Below, in pieces: positions 17,980 to 25,526 of a stretch of 55,369 bases of DNA. The notes under the pieces were generated by a model that was given only the letters and a program-made list of their open reading frames with translations, had not been told where the DNA came from and did no database searches. How positions within the stretch are numbered: position 1 is the first letter of the stretch; every line of letters starts with the position of its first letter. The position numbers and the translations under genes are program-made. The DNA is from CALFVT01 sp964513675 (GTDB lineage: Bacteria; Pseudomonadota; Alphaproteobacteria; Caulobacterales; Maricaulaceae), in the NCBI GenBank assembly GCA_964513675.1, contig CAZEOD010000016.1, positions 1-55,369 on the forward strand, in the 5' to 3' direction.

Positions 17980-18001
17980 AGCGGCCCGATTAAAAGCCGC
18001 T
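17980..18001. terminator. Bidirectional terminator between gph and the small conserved gene
   Basis: Stem AGCGGC/GCCGCT with a 10-base loop, flanked by an A-run on one side and CTTTT on the other. It can end gph on the plus strand and, with a run of seven T, the convergent gene on the minus strand. Confidence 0.75.
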
Positions 18002-18039
18002 CTTTTAGAGAGAGAGATAAAGCTTGTAAGCGCGAGATA

Positions 18040-18240
18040 TTACGCGAAATTTTCAACTGATTTTGTCGGCACGCCGTTTATCATATTCGAGCGCACATCT
18101 GTTCGCGCAGAGCGCATAGACGCTAAAAATCCGCCTTGGATAAGGTTGACCGTAACATTATGGCCGCGGTCCGCCCAATAAGCTTCGATCTGTTCTTTAA
18201 GGCGCTCAGCGCCCTCACGTGTGCAATAATCACCTTTCAT
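18040..18240 (-). CDS. Small conserved alphaproteobacterial protein of unknown function
   Basis: A 66-residue protein opening MKGDYCTREGAERLKEQIEAYW and containing a central RG-N-V-VNLI strand and an SMRSARTDVRSNMINGVP tail. The pattern (one Cys near the start, an amphipathic helix, then a basic R-x-x-R-D-R-S-x-x-NG-P end) resembles small uncharacterised proteins I associate with alphaproteobacteria; no function is known to me. The ATG at 18240 has an AAAGGA site seven bases before it and is preferred over an ATG nine codons upstream. It ends at a good terminator. Confidence 0.75.
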   Translation of the reverse strand: MKGDYCTREGAERLKEQIEAYWADRGHNVTVNLIQGGFLASMRSARTDVRSNMINGVPTKSVENFA

Positions 18241-18583
18241 TGAGTTTCCTTTCTTCAAAGCCGCCACCTGCGTGAGTGGTATAATGGCTATCTACTTATG
18301 ACTATTTATCTCTAGCGCTGCGAAGCTGAATATTATCTGAACACATAAGTTTACTTTATAAACTCTTGGTAAGAATTAAATAAAGTCGTTATAATTAATC
18401 TATGATTTCAGCAAACATATCCGTTTAAAGACAAAATTTGAGGGGGTTTCCTATATAACCCTTGATATTACAAGTAAAAACTTAGTTTTATCGGCTCTTT
18501 TTGAAAAACTGTTAAACAGAATAGTCTCTTGACCCAGTATAAATTATTAGCTTTACTAATAACTTATACTTTAGGGGAGAGAA
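18241..18583. promoter_or_regulatory. AT-rich divergent regulatory region
   Basis: A 343-bp, clearly AT-rich stretch between the small conserved gene and the XRE regulator gene. It contains a 6-bp palindrome with a CTTTA centre (AGTTTA/TAAACT, 18348-18364), a GGGTT/AACCC inverted repeat near 18445-18463 and the large operator listed separately. No ORF or RNA gene was recognised. Confidence 0.5.
18529..18570 (+). promoter_or_regulatory. Promoter with 35-bp palindromic operator for the XRE regulator
   Basis: Positions 18536-18570 form a palindrome in which 14 of 15 outer pairs match: left arm begins AGTATAA, right arm ends TTATACT, inner arms TATTAG/CTAATA around CTTTA. A candidate -35 TTGACC (18529-18534) and a weak -10 TTTACT (18552-18557, spacer 17) overlap it. 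It sits 13 bp before the start of an HTH regulator, so negative autoregulation is the simplest reading. Confidence 0.65.
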
Positions 18584-19135
18584 ATGGCCGTTCATAAACG
18601 TCTTAAGCGAATACGCCTTGAGCATAATTTATCGCAATCAGACTTTGCGCAGCTTGCCAATGTCTCTCAGCCGACGATCGCAAATTGGGAGCGCGGCAGC
18701 CATATCCCGCGGCGGAAGAAACTTGAAAGCCTCGCGGAGCAACTTCATTTCGATTTATTATGGCTCTTAAGCGGTGATGGTGATGCATCACGGCGGCTTG
18801 CGACCCCCTATTTAACGCAGGCCATCCACCATATTCCGGTATATAATTGGCCCAATGGGTCCCAAGCAATAGAAAGCTTAACGGCGGTTGGGCATTTTCC
18901 CTTCGCGGCCCGCAAGTCCCCTCGGTTTGCGCTGCGCCGCCCTCAAGCTAGACAAGGTGGCGACCGCATATGGATTATTGATTCGCGTGATAATGGAGAA
19001 AGCTCACAGCCTAATTTGGTCAGGACGAATGGCACATATCAAATTTTGCCTCATACCGATAAGGCGCAGGCCGATGTGATTATTGGCCCTGTCTTAGCGA
19101 GTATATATCTTTACCGTAGATCAGATCAAGGCTAG
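18584..19135 (+). CDS. XRE-family transcriptional regulator with degenerate repressor-like C-domain
   Basis: A 183-residue DNA-binding regulator. Residues ~1-62 form a Cro/C1-type helix-turn-helix (RLEHNLSQSDFAQLANVSQPTIANWERG). The C-terminal part begins with IPVYNWP and ends GPVLASIYLYR, reminiscent of the S24/LexA-like fold of phage repressors, but no clear Ser-Lys protease pair is visible, so self-cleavage is unlikely. A GGGGAGAG ribosome-binding site precedes ATG. The large palindrome immediately upstream suggests it controls itself. Targets are unknown; no phage genes are nearby. Confidence 0.85.
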   Translation: MAVHKRLKRIRLEHNLSQSDFAQLANVSQPTIANWERGSHIPRRKKLESLAEQLHFDLLWLLSGDGDASRRLATPYLTQAIHHIPVYNWPNGSQAIESLTAVGHFPFAARKSPRFALRRPQARQGGDRIWIIDSRDNGESSQPNLVRTNGTYQILPHTDKAQADVIIGPVLASIYLYRRSDQG

Positions 19136-19138
19136 CGA

Positions 19139-19951
19139 TTAACCACTTGCGGGGTCACTCATTTTCTCAAAATTAGCATCATTTTGCCGTATCGCCGCCT
19201 CCAGCCGAGCTTCGGCATCAGCGAGATTTTTCTTTGGATCTTGATAAAAGGCTGTGAGTTTCATGATTTGCAAGAAAGCTTTATTCATGAACCGGCCCCA
19301 GAATTTCATGGGACGGTCAAAATCATAAAGCAAGATAACCCGCTCCTCATCGGTTTCATTCCAAACTTCATGTTCAAACGTATCGTCAAAAACGAAAATC
19401 TCGCCCTCTTTCCACGCCGTAATAGTGTCATCCACACGAATACGGCATTTCTCACGGTCTTTCGGAATAATCAGCCCAAGGTGAGAGCGCAATATTCCCT
19501 TCGTTACGCCCTTATGGGCAGGTATGTGATAGCCTGGCGCTAGGATTGAAAACATCGCTGTTTGCAAATTGGGAACATTTTCAAGAATTTCAGCCGTCTT
19601 CGGCGTTAGAACCGTATTCTTCTCAAGCCGTTGACCAAAGCCGAATAAAACAAATGTTTTCCAGTTTTGCTCCGTCGAAAGGCGATATTGATCGGGCGAA
19701 ATTTCGTGAAAGCTTGGAATATTATTACGAAATTTCAAAACCTCATGCGCTTCATCGCGAATAACTTCCCAATTATCGGTAAAAGCCGAGAGAAACTCAA
19801 AATGCTCATTACCGATTTTAGGCGTATCTGGCACGCGAGATTGCCGCGACTGAAAGGCCGCAATTTTACGGACAAGTTTCTTGCCCGTCTTTTTAACAAA
19901 AGCTCGGCGTCGATTATTTAATTGCTTCGGTTTTTCGGCGGCATTAACCAT
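19139..19951 (-). CDS. Aspartyl/asparaginyl beta-hydroxylase family dioxygenase (LpxO-like)
   Basis: Predicted Fe(II)/2-oxoglutarate oxygenase. The conserved jelly-roll core is visible: MFSILAPGYHIPAHKG (first Fe ligand His), ILRSHLGLIIP, then FDDTFEHEVWNETDEERVILLYDFDRP (second His and the 2-oxoglutarate Arg). Members hydroxylate Asp/Asn in proteins or, as LpxO, the 2-position of lipid A acyl chains. The N-terminus is basic with no clear transmembrane segment. Being last in a lipid-synthesis operon, acyl-chain 2-hydroxylation of a lipid is a reasonable guess, not shown by sequence. Confidence 0.82.
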   Translation of the reverse strand: MVNAAEKPKQLNNRRRAFVKKTGKKLVRKIAAFQSRQSRVPDTPKIGNEHFEFLSAFTDNWEVIRDEAHEVLKFRNNIPSFHEISPDQYRLSTEQNWKTFVLFGFGQRLEKNTVLTPKTAEILENVPNLQTAMFSILAPGYHIPAHKGVTKGILRSHLGLIIPKDREKCRIRVDDTITAWKEGEIFVFDDTFEHEVWNETDEERVILLYDFDRPMKFWGRFMNKAFLQIMKLTAFYQDPKKNLADAEARLEAAIRQNDANFEKMSDPASG

Positions 19952-19980
19952 GATCTAAATATCCTGATTTATAAGATGGA

Positions 19981-21273
19981 CTAGCTTTTAGCTGACGTTG
20001 TTTTTTTAGCCGACTTTTTCACGGCAGGCTTTTTCACGCCGGTTTTTTTAACAGCTTTCTTCTTTGGCGCCGTAATATCCATTTCAATCTCGCGCATATA
20101 ATCACGCGACATCGGAAGGGCATTAACATTTTTCGCCAACTGAATTTGGAAATTCATATGTTTTCCGTGGCGGAAAGAAAACTCTGACACGATTAAGTAA
20201 AACTCCCACATTCGCGCGAATTTCTCATCGAACATCTCAATGACTTTATCTTTATTCGCTTGAAAACGCTGATCCCACGCCAGCAATGTTTCGGCGTAAT
20301 GCAGCCGCAAAATTTCTGTATCTGTGACCCATAAGCCCGCTTTTTCAATCTCGGCAAACGTTTCGGACAGCGCCGGAGAATATCCGCCGGGGAAGATATA
20401 TTTACGAATCCACGCGCCGGTCGTCCCCGGCCCGCCTTTACGGCCTATCGAATGAATTAACGCACTGCCATCTTCAGTCAGTAATTCGCGGATTTTTGAG
20501 AAATATTCAAGATAATGCGCAATGCCGACATGTTCGAACATCCCGACAGAGACAACGCGGTCAAAAGACTCGGTCAGGTGACGGTAATCTTGAAGGCGTA
20601 AATCAACTTTATCTTCAAGCCCTAGCTTTTTTACGCGCTCACGCCCCAAAGCTAATTGCTCATCAGAGAGGGTCACACCGACCACATCGCAATCAAAAGT
20701 CTGTGCGAGATAAATCGCCATGCCGCCCCAACCGCAGCCAATATCCAAGACTTTCATACCGGGCTGAATATTGAGCTTGGCAGCAATATGCGCTTTTTTC
20801 AGGCGCTGGGCCTCTTCGAGGGAGATATCAAGGCGGGGCCAATAGGCACAGCTATATTGCAAGTCTTCATCTAGAAATAAGCGGTAAAAATCATTGGACA
20901 GATCATAATGATGCTGCACATTTTTTCGCGAAGCCGAGGTCTTATTTCGTTGATGCCAACGGCGAATTTTCTTCAAATATCCCTTCAAGGCTTTTTGCAC
21001 GGGATGCCCACGCAAACCGTCACGATTATGCGCGAAGACTTCGAGCAAGCTGCGAATACCGCCCTCACAAATCAAGGTTCCGTCCATATAGGCTTCACCC
21101 GCGCGAAGCTCTGGGTTTAAAAACAGCGTCTTATATAACGCTTTATCCGTCAGGCGTATGGTCGCCTCGGGGTGGCCGCCCGGCCCATGGACATGTTTAT
21201 TCCCGTCAACATCAATGATCGTTAACTGCCCAATTTTGACAAAACGGGCCATCATAGAATTTAAAAGTTTCAT
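19981..21273 (-). CDS. cfa: Cyclopropane-fatty-acyl-phospholipid synthase with Lys-rich tail
   Basis: Methylates double bonds of phospholipid acyl chains with SAM to form cyclopropane rings. NVQHHYDLSNDFYRLFLDEDLQYSCAYW, the SAM motif VLDIGCGWGGMAIYLA, VGMFEHVG and the IFPGGYSPAL region are characteristic of the family. The last 28 residues (403-430) are an unusual tail made almost entirely of Lys, Ala, Val, Thr, Ser and Pro with 12 lysines, resembling histone H1-type AK repeats. It starts 18 bp after the GMC gene and is part of the same minus-strand operon. Confidence 0.92.
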   Translation of the reverse strand: MKLLNSMMARFVKIGQLTIIDVDGNKHVHGPGGHPEATIRLTDKALYKTLFLNPELRAGEAYMDGTLICEGGIRSLLEVFAHNRDGLRGHPVQKALKGYLKKIRRWHQRNKTSASRKNVQHHYDLSNDFYRLFLDEDLQYSCAYWPRLDISLEEAQRLKKAHIAAKLNIQPGMKVLDIGCGWGGMAIYLAQTFDCDVVGVTLSDEQLALGRERVKKLGLEDKVDLRLQDYRHLTESFDRVVSVGMFEHVGIAHYLEYFSKIRELLTEDGSALIHSIGRKGGPGTTGAWIRKYIFPGGYSPALSETFAEIEKAGLWVTDTEILRLHYAETLLAWDQRFQANKDKVIEMFDEKFARMWEFYLIVSEFSFRHGKHMNFQIQLAKNVNALPMSRDYMREIEMDITAPKKKAVKKTGVKKPAVKKSAKKTTSAKS

Positions 21274-21291
21274 AGCAGCAGCTTTCTGGAC

Positions 21292-22872
21292 TCAAACCTT
21301 AGTCTTTGCGGAAAGCTTTTGCCCTAAATGATCCCCTAAACGCAAGGCCAAAGCCATAATAGTCACGGTTGGATTTGCCCAGCCGCCAGTTGGGAACACG
21401 CCGCTGCCGGCAATATAAAGATTAGGGCTTTCAAAAACTTGGCAATTGGCATCTACAACGGCTGTTTGCGCCGTCTCGCCCATACGCACTCCGCCCATGT
21501 GATGATAACCGCCAATCGGGTGTGATGATATAAGAGGGTCGGTGCGCCATGTCGCCGTTTCATCATAGAGCCATTTTGACGGCACAACCTCGCCCCAGCC
21601 GAGACGTTTATACTCTAAGGCAAGGGTTTCCATTAGGACTTTAATACTGCGGCGGTCAATATCGAGAAGCTGCCAATCAAGCTGCGCACGGCGCATGCCA
21701 AGCGCATCAACATCATCCGAGAGCATGATGCGGCTATCGGGGTTGGGGGCCTGTTCAGCCCGCGCCACAGCAAAAACACCCGTTTTATCGCCCTGAAGCT
21801 TCATCGCTAATATTGAGGATTGCGGGTCCGTTAGCTCCAATCCTTTAATCGCCAGCCCCTTCGCGCGCTTGTAAAGCGTTCGCCAAAACTTACTTGATGG
21901 GAGGTTATGTTTAAGCTCATGCGTCAAACTCCGGTGCATTTCCATCGCTTCGCCAAGACGGCGGCGCGGCGCAAAACTAATCGAGCTATTTAAAATAGAG
22001 GCCGCGCGCTGTAACTCTGGCGCAGGGCGCATATAGGCCGCATAGCGTTTACCCTCTACGCGCAAAGCGCGCGGTAATATCGTCAATGCATGGGCCAGAT
22101 CATTCGGTATAATTTCGCCGCCGCGCGCATGGGGATGCTCCATGAAGAAGCGGCCTAATATATCTTTGTCATTGCCAAGGCCATTGGGGCGGCTCGGAAC
22201 CGCCGCCATTAATATACGCGCAGTTTCAATCGCGCCCGCCGCGAGAACAAAAGCGCGGGCTTTGACCTTTACAGATGCCGCGTTAAGCGCGCGGGCTGTC
22301 ACCCCGATAATCTCGCCGCTTTGATTGACGTCAATATCTGTAACGGTTGCACCGAGGAGAATATCGGCCTTTTCCAGCCCTTTGCGCGATAGATTCGTAA
22401 ACCGCTCCCCATCTTCATCAAAAACCCATAAGTCAGTATCGAGTTTTTGCGGATCAAAGTCAGGTTTCTTGCGGTCAAGTTCAGACCAAAGGCGGCCTTC
22501 ACCGGGGCGTTTTAGCCCAAGCGAGGCAAAGGCATCATCATAATACGGGTCAAGTTCATCTTTACCAAAAGGCCAACCGCTATGCGGGAGGAAATCACGT
22601 TTCTCAAAATCAATCGGGTCAAGTTCGGCGCAGCGTCCGCCCCAAATCGCTGCCGTGCCGCCAAAAAGCCGCAAACGGGCTGTCTCTAGCGGGTAATAAT
22701 CCTCGCCAATGTTCTCGCCTTCGGCAAGCGTTTGAACATCTTTGCGAAAGTCAGCCTCACCGCTTTCGAGAATAAGCGTTTTTAAATTATAATCTGAAAG
22801 CTTAATCGCTAAGCTTTGTCCCGCCACACCGCCGCCAATAATGCAAACATCAGTTTGCAATATATCAGGCAT
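21292..22872 (-). CDS. GMC-family FAD-dependent oxidoreductase
   Basis: Flavoprotein of the glucose-methanol-choline oxidoreductase family, oxidising an alcohol of unknown identity. The FAD-binding TDVCIIGGGVAGQSLAIKL is at residues ~7-25 and the GMC C-terminal signature appears as GGYHHMGGVRMG (candidate catalytic His) and NLYIAGSGVFPTGGWANPT. The start at 22872 places the Rossmann motif as usual; longer in-frame starts would run into the upstream gene. Its place between nucleotidyltransferase and cfa genes suggests a lipid or headgroup alcohol as substrate (inference). Confidence 0.85.
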   Translation of the reverse strand: MPDILQTDVCIIGGGVAGQSLAIKLSDYNLKTLILESGEADFRKDVQTLAEGENIGEDYYPLETARLRLFGGTAAIWGGRCAELDPIDFEKRDFLPHSGWPFGKDELDPYYDDAFASLGLKRPGEGRLWSELDRKKPDFDPQKLDTDLWVFDEDGERFTNLSRKGLEKADILLGATVTDIDVNQSGEIIGVTARALNAASVKVKARAFVLAAGAIETARILMAAVPSRPNGLGNDKDILGRFFMEHPHARGGEIIPNDLAHALTILPRALRVEGKRYAAYMRPAPELQRAASILNSSISFAPRRRLGEAMEMHRSLTHELKHNLPSSKFWRTLYKRAKGLAIKGLELTDPQSSILAMKLQGDKTGVFAVARAEQAPNPDSRIMLSDDVDALGMRRAQLDWQLLDIDRRSIKVLMETLALEYKRLGWGEVVPSKWLYDETATWRTDPLISSHPIGGYHHMGGVRMGETAQTAVVDANCQVFESPNLYIAGSGVFPTGGWANPTVTIMALALRLGDHLGQKLSAKTKV

Positions 22873-22931
22873 ATCAGTGTTTAATAATGAGCCCCGTTGC
22901 GGCACGCGATGCGCCCCCTTAATAACCCGCG

Positions 22932-23687
22932 TTAAACAACAGCGAAACGTTTGCGGGTTTGTTCTTCGCCGCCAAAGATCGCACGGCAAACTTCATAATC
23001 CTCTGGCGTATCAAGCTCGGCCCAGTGATAGCCTTGTATGGATGTTGTGTTAATCTCCACTCCGCTCTGCGCCAGACCGTGAATGGCAGAGAGATACCAG
23101 CTCCGTGTGCCGTCTTCCAGCCGCAAGAGGCGCTCAAGTTCATTTGTGAAAATCTGACGCCCTTTGCCCATAAAACGGAGCATGCCAATCGACTCGCCAT
23201 GTGTCGCATCAGCCGAGAGCGTTTTACCAATAGCCGTTAAGCGAGACCCATCCAGTGAGACTTTCATATCATCGCCGTCATAATGTGATTTTTTATCAAT
23301 CGTAACTGTCAAATCAGCCTTTGGCGCCGCCAAGATCGTTCTAATCACATTCGGGCTAAACAAAGTGTCGCCATTAATAATCAGAAAATCCTCATTCATC
23401 TCTTCACGGGCCATCCAGCATGATGCCAAATTATCGGCCACTTGGTAAAAAGGATTAAAGAGCGTCTTTGTCTTTGGCCCTTTATAACGTCGATCTAACT
23501 CCGCCTCAACCATTTCGGCATTAAAACCAGTGACGATCGTTGCCGATGTAATACCTGCCGCATAAAGCGTATCAAGCTGCATACCAAGGACGGTTGTGAG
23601 GCCAATCGGCAGCAAGCATTTTGGAAGATTATTCGTAAGAGGTAAAAGACGCGAGCCGCGTCCTGCGCTTAGTATAATAGCGTGCAT
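22932..23687 (-). CDS. LicC-like sugar/choline-phosphate nucleotidyltransferase
   Basis: Nucleotidyltransferase with the signature MHAIILSAGRGSRLLPLT and PKCLLPI, then IINGDTLFS (metal-binding Asp) and a C-terminal HWAELDTPEDY. The 251-residue size and order resemble phosphocholine or inositol-phosphate cytidylyltransferases more than glucose-1-phosphate enzymes. It follows a CDP-alcohol phosphatidyltransferase and a HAD phosphatase, so making a CDP- or NDP-activated headgroup is the natural suggestion. The exact nucleotide and substrate cannot be read from the sequence. Confidence 0.8.
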   Translation of the reverse strand: MHAIILSAGRGSRLLPLTNNLPKCLLPIGLTTVLGMQLDTLYAAGITSATIVTGFNAEMVEAELDRRYKGPKTKTLFNPFYQVADNLASCWMAREEMNEDFLIINGDTLFSPNVIRTILAAPKADLTVTIDKKSHYDGDDMKVSLDGSRLTAIGKTLSADATHGESIGMLRFMGKGRQIFTNELERLLRLEDGTRSWYLSAIHGLAQSGVEINTTSIQGYHWAELDTPEDYEVCRAIFGGEEQTRKRFAVV

Positions 23688-23709
23688 GTGTCTGCTCCTA
23701 TTGAATGGC

Positions 23710-24399
23710 CTACCACATCAAAATATTCCACCCTTGGCTTGATGCGTAGTTAGATAGCTTCCTATCAGGATTTACAGCCACGCATATATTAGCGACGCCG
23801 AACATAGCAAGGTCAGAAACGCTATCTGAATAAAATGTGACATTTGTGTGATATTGTTTCAAAGCAGGGCTTTTACCCATCATGTCATTGAATCTATTTA
23901 CTTTTTCGGCACCGTAGCAATTCGGCGTTTTAAAGTTTAATTTCAGTTTATTACAATTATCAAAGTCCATTTCGGTAGAAACCACATAATCAAAGCCCAT
24001 TAATTTCCCGATAGGTTTCGCAACCACATCTACCGCCGCGCTTATCATAATTAATTTATCGCCGGCCGCTTTATGAGAGTGTACCGCTTTAATGCCGCCG
24101 GGACGCAGGCCGGACATGACCTCTTTTTCTGCAAATATTTGCCCCTCACGAATAAGGTCTTCTTGGGATGCACCGGCCATTGCCCAGCGCATCATCGCCA
24201 GTTTCACATCCACGCGCGGGCGTTTGCCGCGCTTATATTGCCATTGCGTCCAGCCTGCGGCCATTAAAAGCGGCAACCAGACATGCGGGCGAAATTTAAC
24301 CCATTGCCACACAAACCGCCCCCATGTGCCGCGCCGCGTCAGCGTATAATCAAGATCGAAAACGGCGAGACCCGGCGTATCTTCTGCGGTTGACGGCAT
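23710..24399 (-). CDS. HAD-IB family phosphatase
   Basis: A phosphoserine-phosphatase-like HAD hydrolase. Motif I is AVFDLDYTLT (catalytic Asp-x-Asp at 15 and 17), motif II MISAAVD, motif IV FYSDSVSDLAMFG. A hydrophobic stretch around residues 25-50 includes WLPLLMAAGW, suggesting membrane association as in lipid-phosphate phosphatases. The start at 24399 overlaps the stop of the CDP-alcohol phosphatidyltransferase as TGATG, implying coupled translation. It may dephosphorylate the phospholipid product of that enzyme. Confidence 0.82.
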   Translation of the reverse strand: MPSTAEDTPGLAVFDLDYTLTRRGTWGRFVWQWVKFRPHVWLPLLMAAGWTQWQYKRGKRPRVDVKLAMMRWAMAGASQEDLIREGQIFAEKEVMSGLRPGGIKAVHSHKAAGDKLIMISAAVDVVAKPIGKLMGFDYVVSTEMDFDNCNKLKLNFKTPNCYGAEKVNRFNDMMGKSPALKQYHTNVTFYSDSVSDLAMFGVANICVAVNPDRKLSNYASSQGWNILMW

Positions 24400-25526
24400 C
24401 AGGATGGGTCCATCCACGAGATGATTTTGCCGCGTTTAAAACTGCCTATGATAACAACGCCAATATTAAAGACGATACACAGCCATGTCCAAATCGCCAC
24501 GGCATAAAACCCCCACCGGCCCGCCTCAGGCCAAACTCCCGTAAACATAATAGCTATCATGAAAATAAACATATTTGGATTACGGCGCGCGATAATAAAT
24601 CTAAGCCCCGAATTAATAGGCCGCCAGACGTGAATATGAAAGCCATGCTGCGCAATGAAAATACCTTCAATGATCCGGTCAACGACATAGCCAATCAAAA
24701 TGGCCATAAGGGCGAATGTCATCGGGTCTGACGTAACACTGGGCCAAAGGAAATGACCACCCAAGCCGATAAACCATGCCCAGTACCAAAAGGGCGGGTG
24801 AATAAGATCAATTCCGTGATCGTAAATATTTCCCCAAGCCGAAAATGTCATGGTTGTCCGCGCGAGCTTCCCGTCAACAGTATCGAGAAAGGTCATGAGC
24901 CAGCCTGTAACAAACCCAAGCGCCCATTGGCCTTGCCAGAAATAATATAGTGCTGCCAATGTTAAGATCAGGCTCATCGTTGTCACCATATTCGGTGTCA
25001 ACCGCAGGTCAGCACATAGCCGCGTAACGTAATAAGCAGGACGCGGCCAAATAAACTTGGTCACGAAATCCGTGATCCCTTTATAAGAGCCTTTGAACTG
25101 TTCTTTCATAATATCATCGGGCGAGACCACGCGGCTATCCAGCGCAGAGGGGCGCTCGGATTTACGTAAAGCTTTGTCATAGGATGATACGAGGTCTTCG
25201 GGGCGGGCAATCCGCAGTGCGCCTGCGGCCTTCGCGGGTTGGCCTATCAGGGCAGCGGCCCCGCCCGCAACGCCGATAATCACCCCGCCTTGAACTAAAG
25301 CCGTTGCCTGACACTCTGTAAAAGCTTTTAGCAGATTATTAGAGAGCACATAATGCGCGTCGAAAATATGACTAGCGGGCTCGGTATGGGTATGGGCGTG
25401 GGCATGGGCGCTGTGCGTGAGGCCAAATTTCTTAAAAGCGCGAATTTGCCATTCCAAAAGCGGCAAGCCCCATAGCTTAACCTTCGGCTGGCCCATAAAA
25501 TAAATCTGCCGCTGTGTTTGTGACAT
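24399..25526 (-). CDS. CDP-alcohol phosphatidyltransferase with degenerate N-terminal nucleotidyltransferase-like domain
   Basis: Integral membrane enzyme that transfers a phosphoalcohol from a CDP-activated donor. The complete family motif D-x2-D-G-x2-A-R-x8-G-x3-D-x3-D is at residues 215-240 within several hydrophobic segments. Residues ~12-110 resemble a decayed nucleotidyltransferase domain (PKVKLWGLPLLEWQIRAFKKFG aligns with the PLL..Q/R segment) lacking the N-terminal glycine-rich loop. An HAHAHTHTEPASH His cluster lies at 41-53. The layout recalls archaeal/bacterial cytidylyltransferase-phosphotransferase fusions such as IPCT-DIPPS. It abuts the flippase stop codon exactly. Confidence 0.82.
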   Translation of the reverse strand: MSQTQRQIYFMGQPKVKLWGLPLLEWQIRAFKKFGLTHSAHAHAHTHTEPASHIFDAHYVLSNNLLKAFTECQATALVQGGVIIGVAGGAAALIGQPAKAAGALRIARPEDLVSSYDKALRKSERPSALDSRVVSPDDIMKEQFKGSYKGITDFVTKFIWPRPAYYVTRLCADLRLTPNMVTTMSLILTLAALYYFWQGQWALGFVTGWLMTFLDTVDGKLARTTMTFSAWGNIYDHGIDLIHPPFWYWAWFIGLGGHFLWPSVTSDPMTFALMAILIGYVVDRIIEGIFIAQHGFHIHVWRPINSGLRFIIARRNPNMFIFMIAIMFTGVWPEAGRWGFYAVAIWTWLCIVFNIGVVIIGSFKRGKIISWMDPS

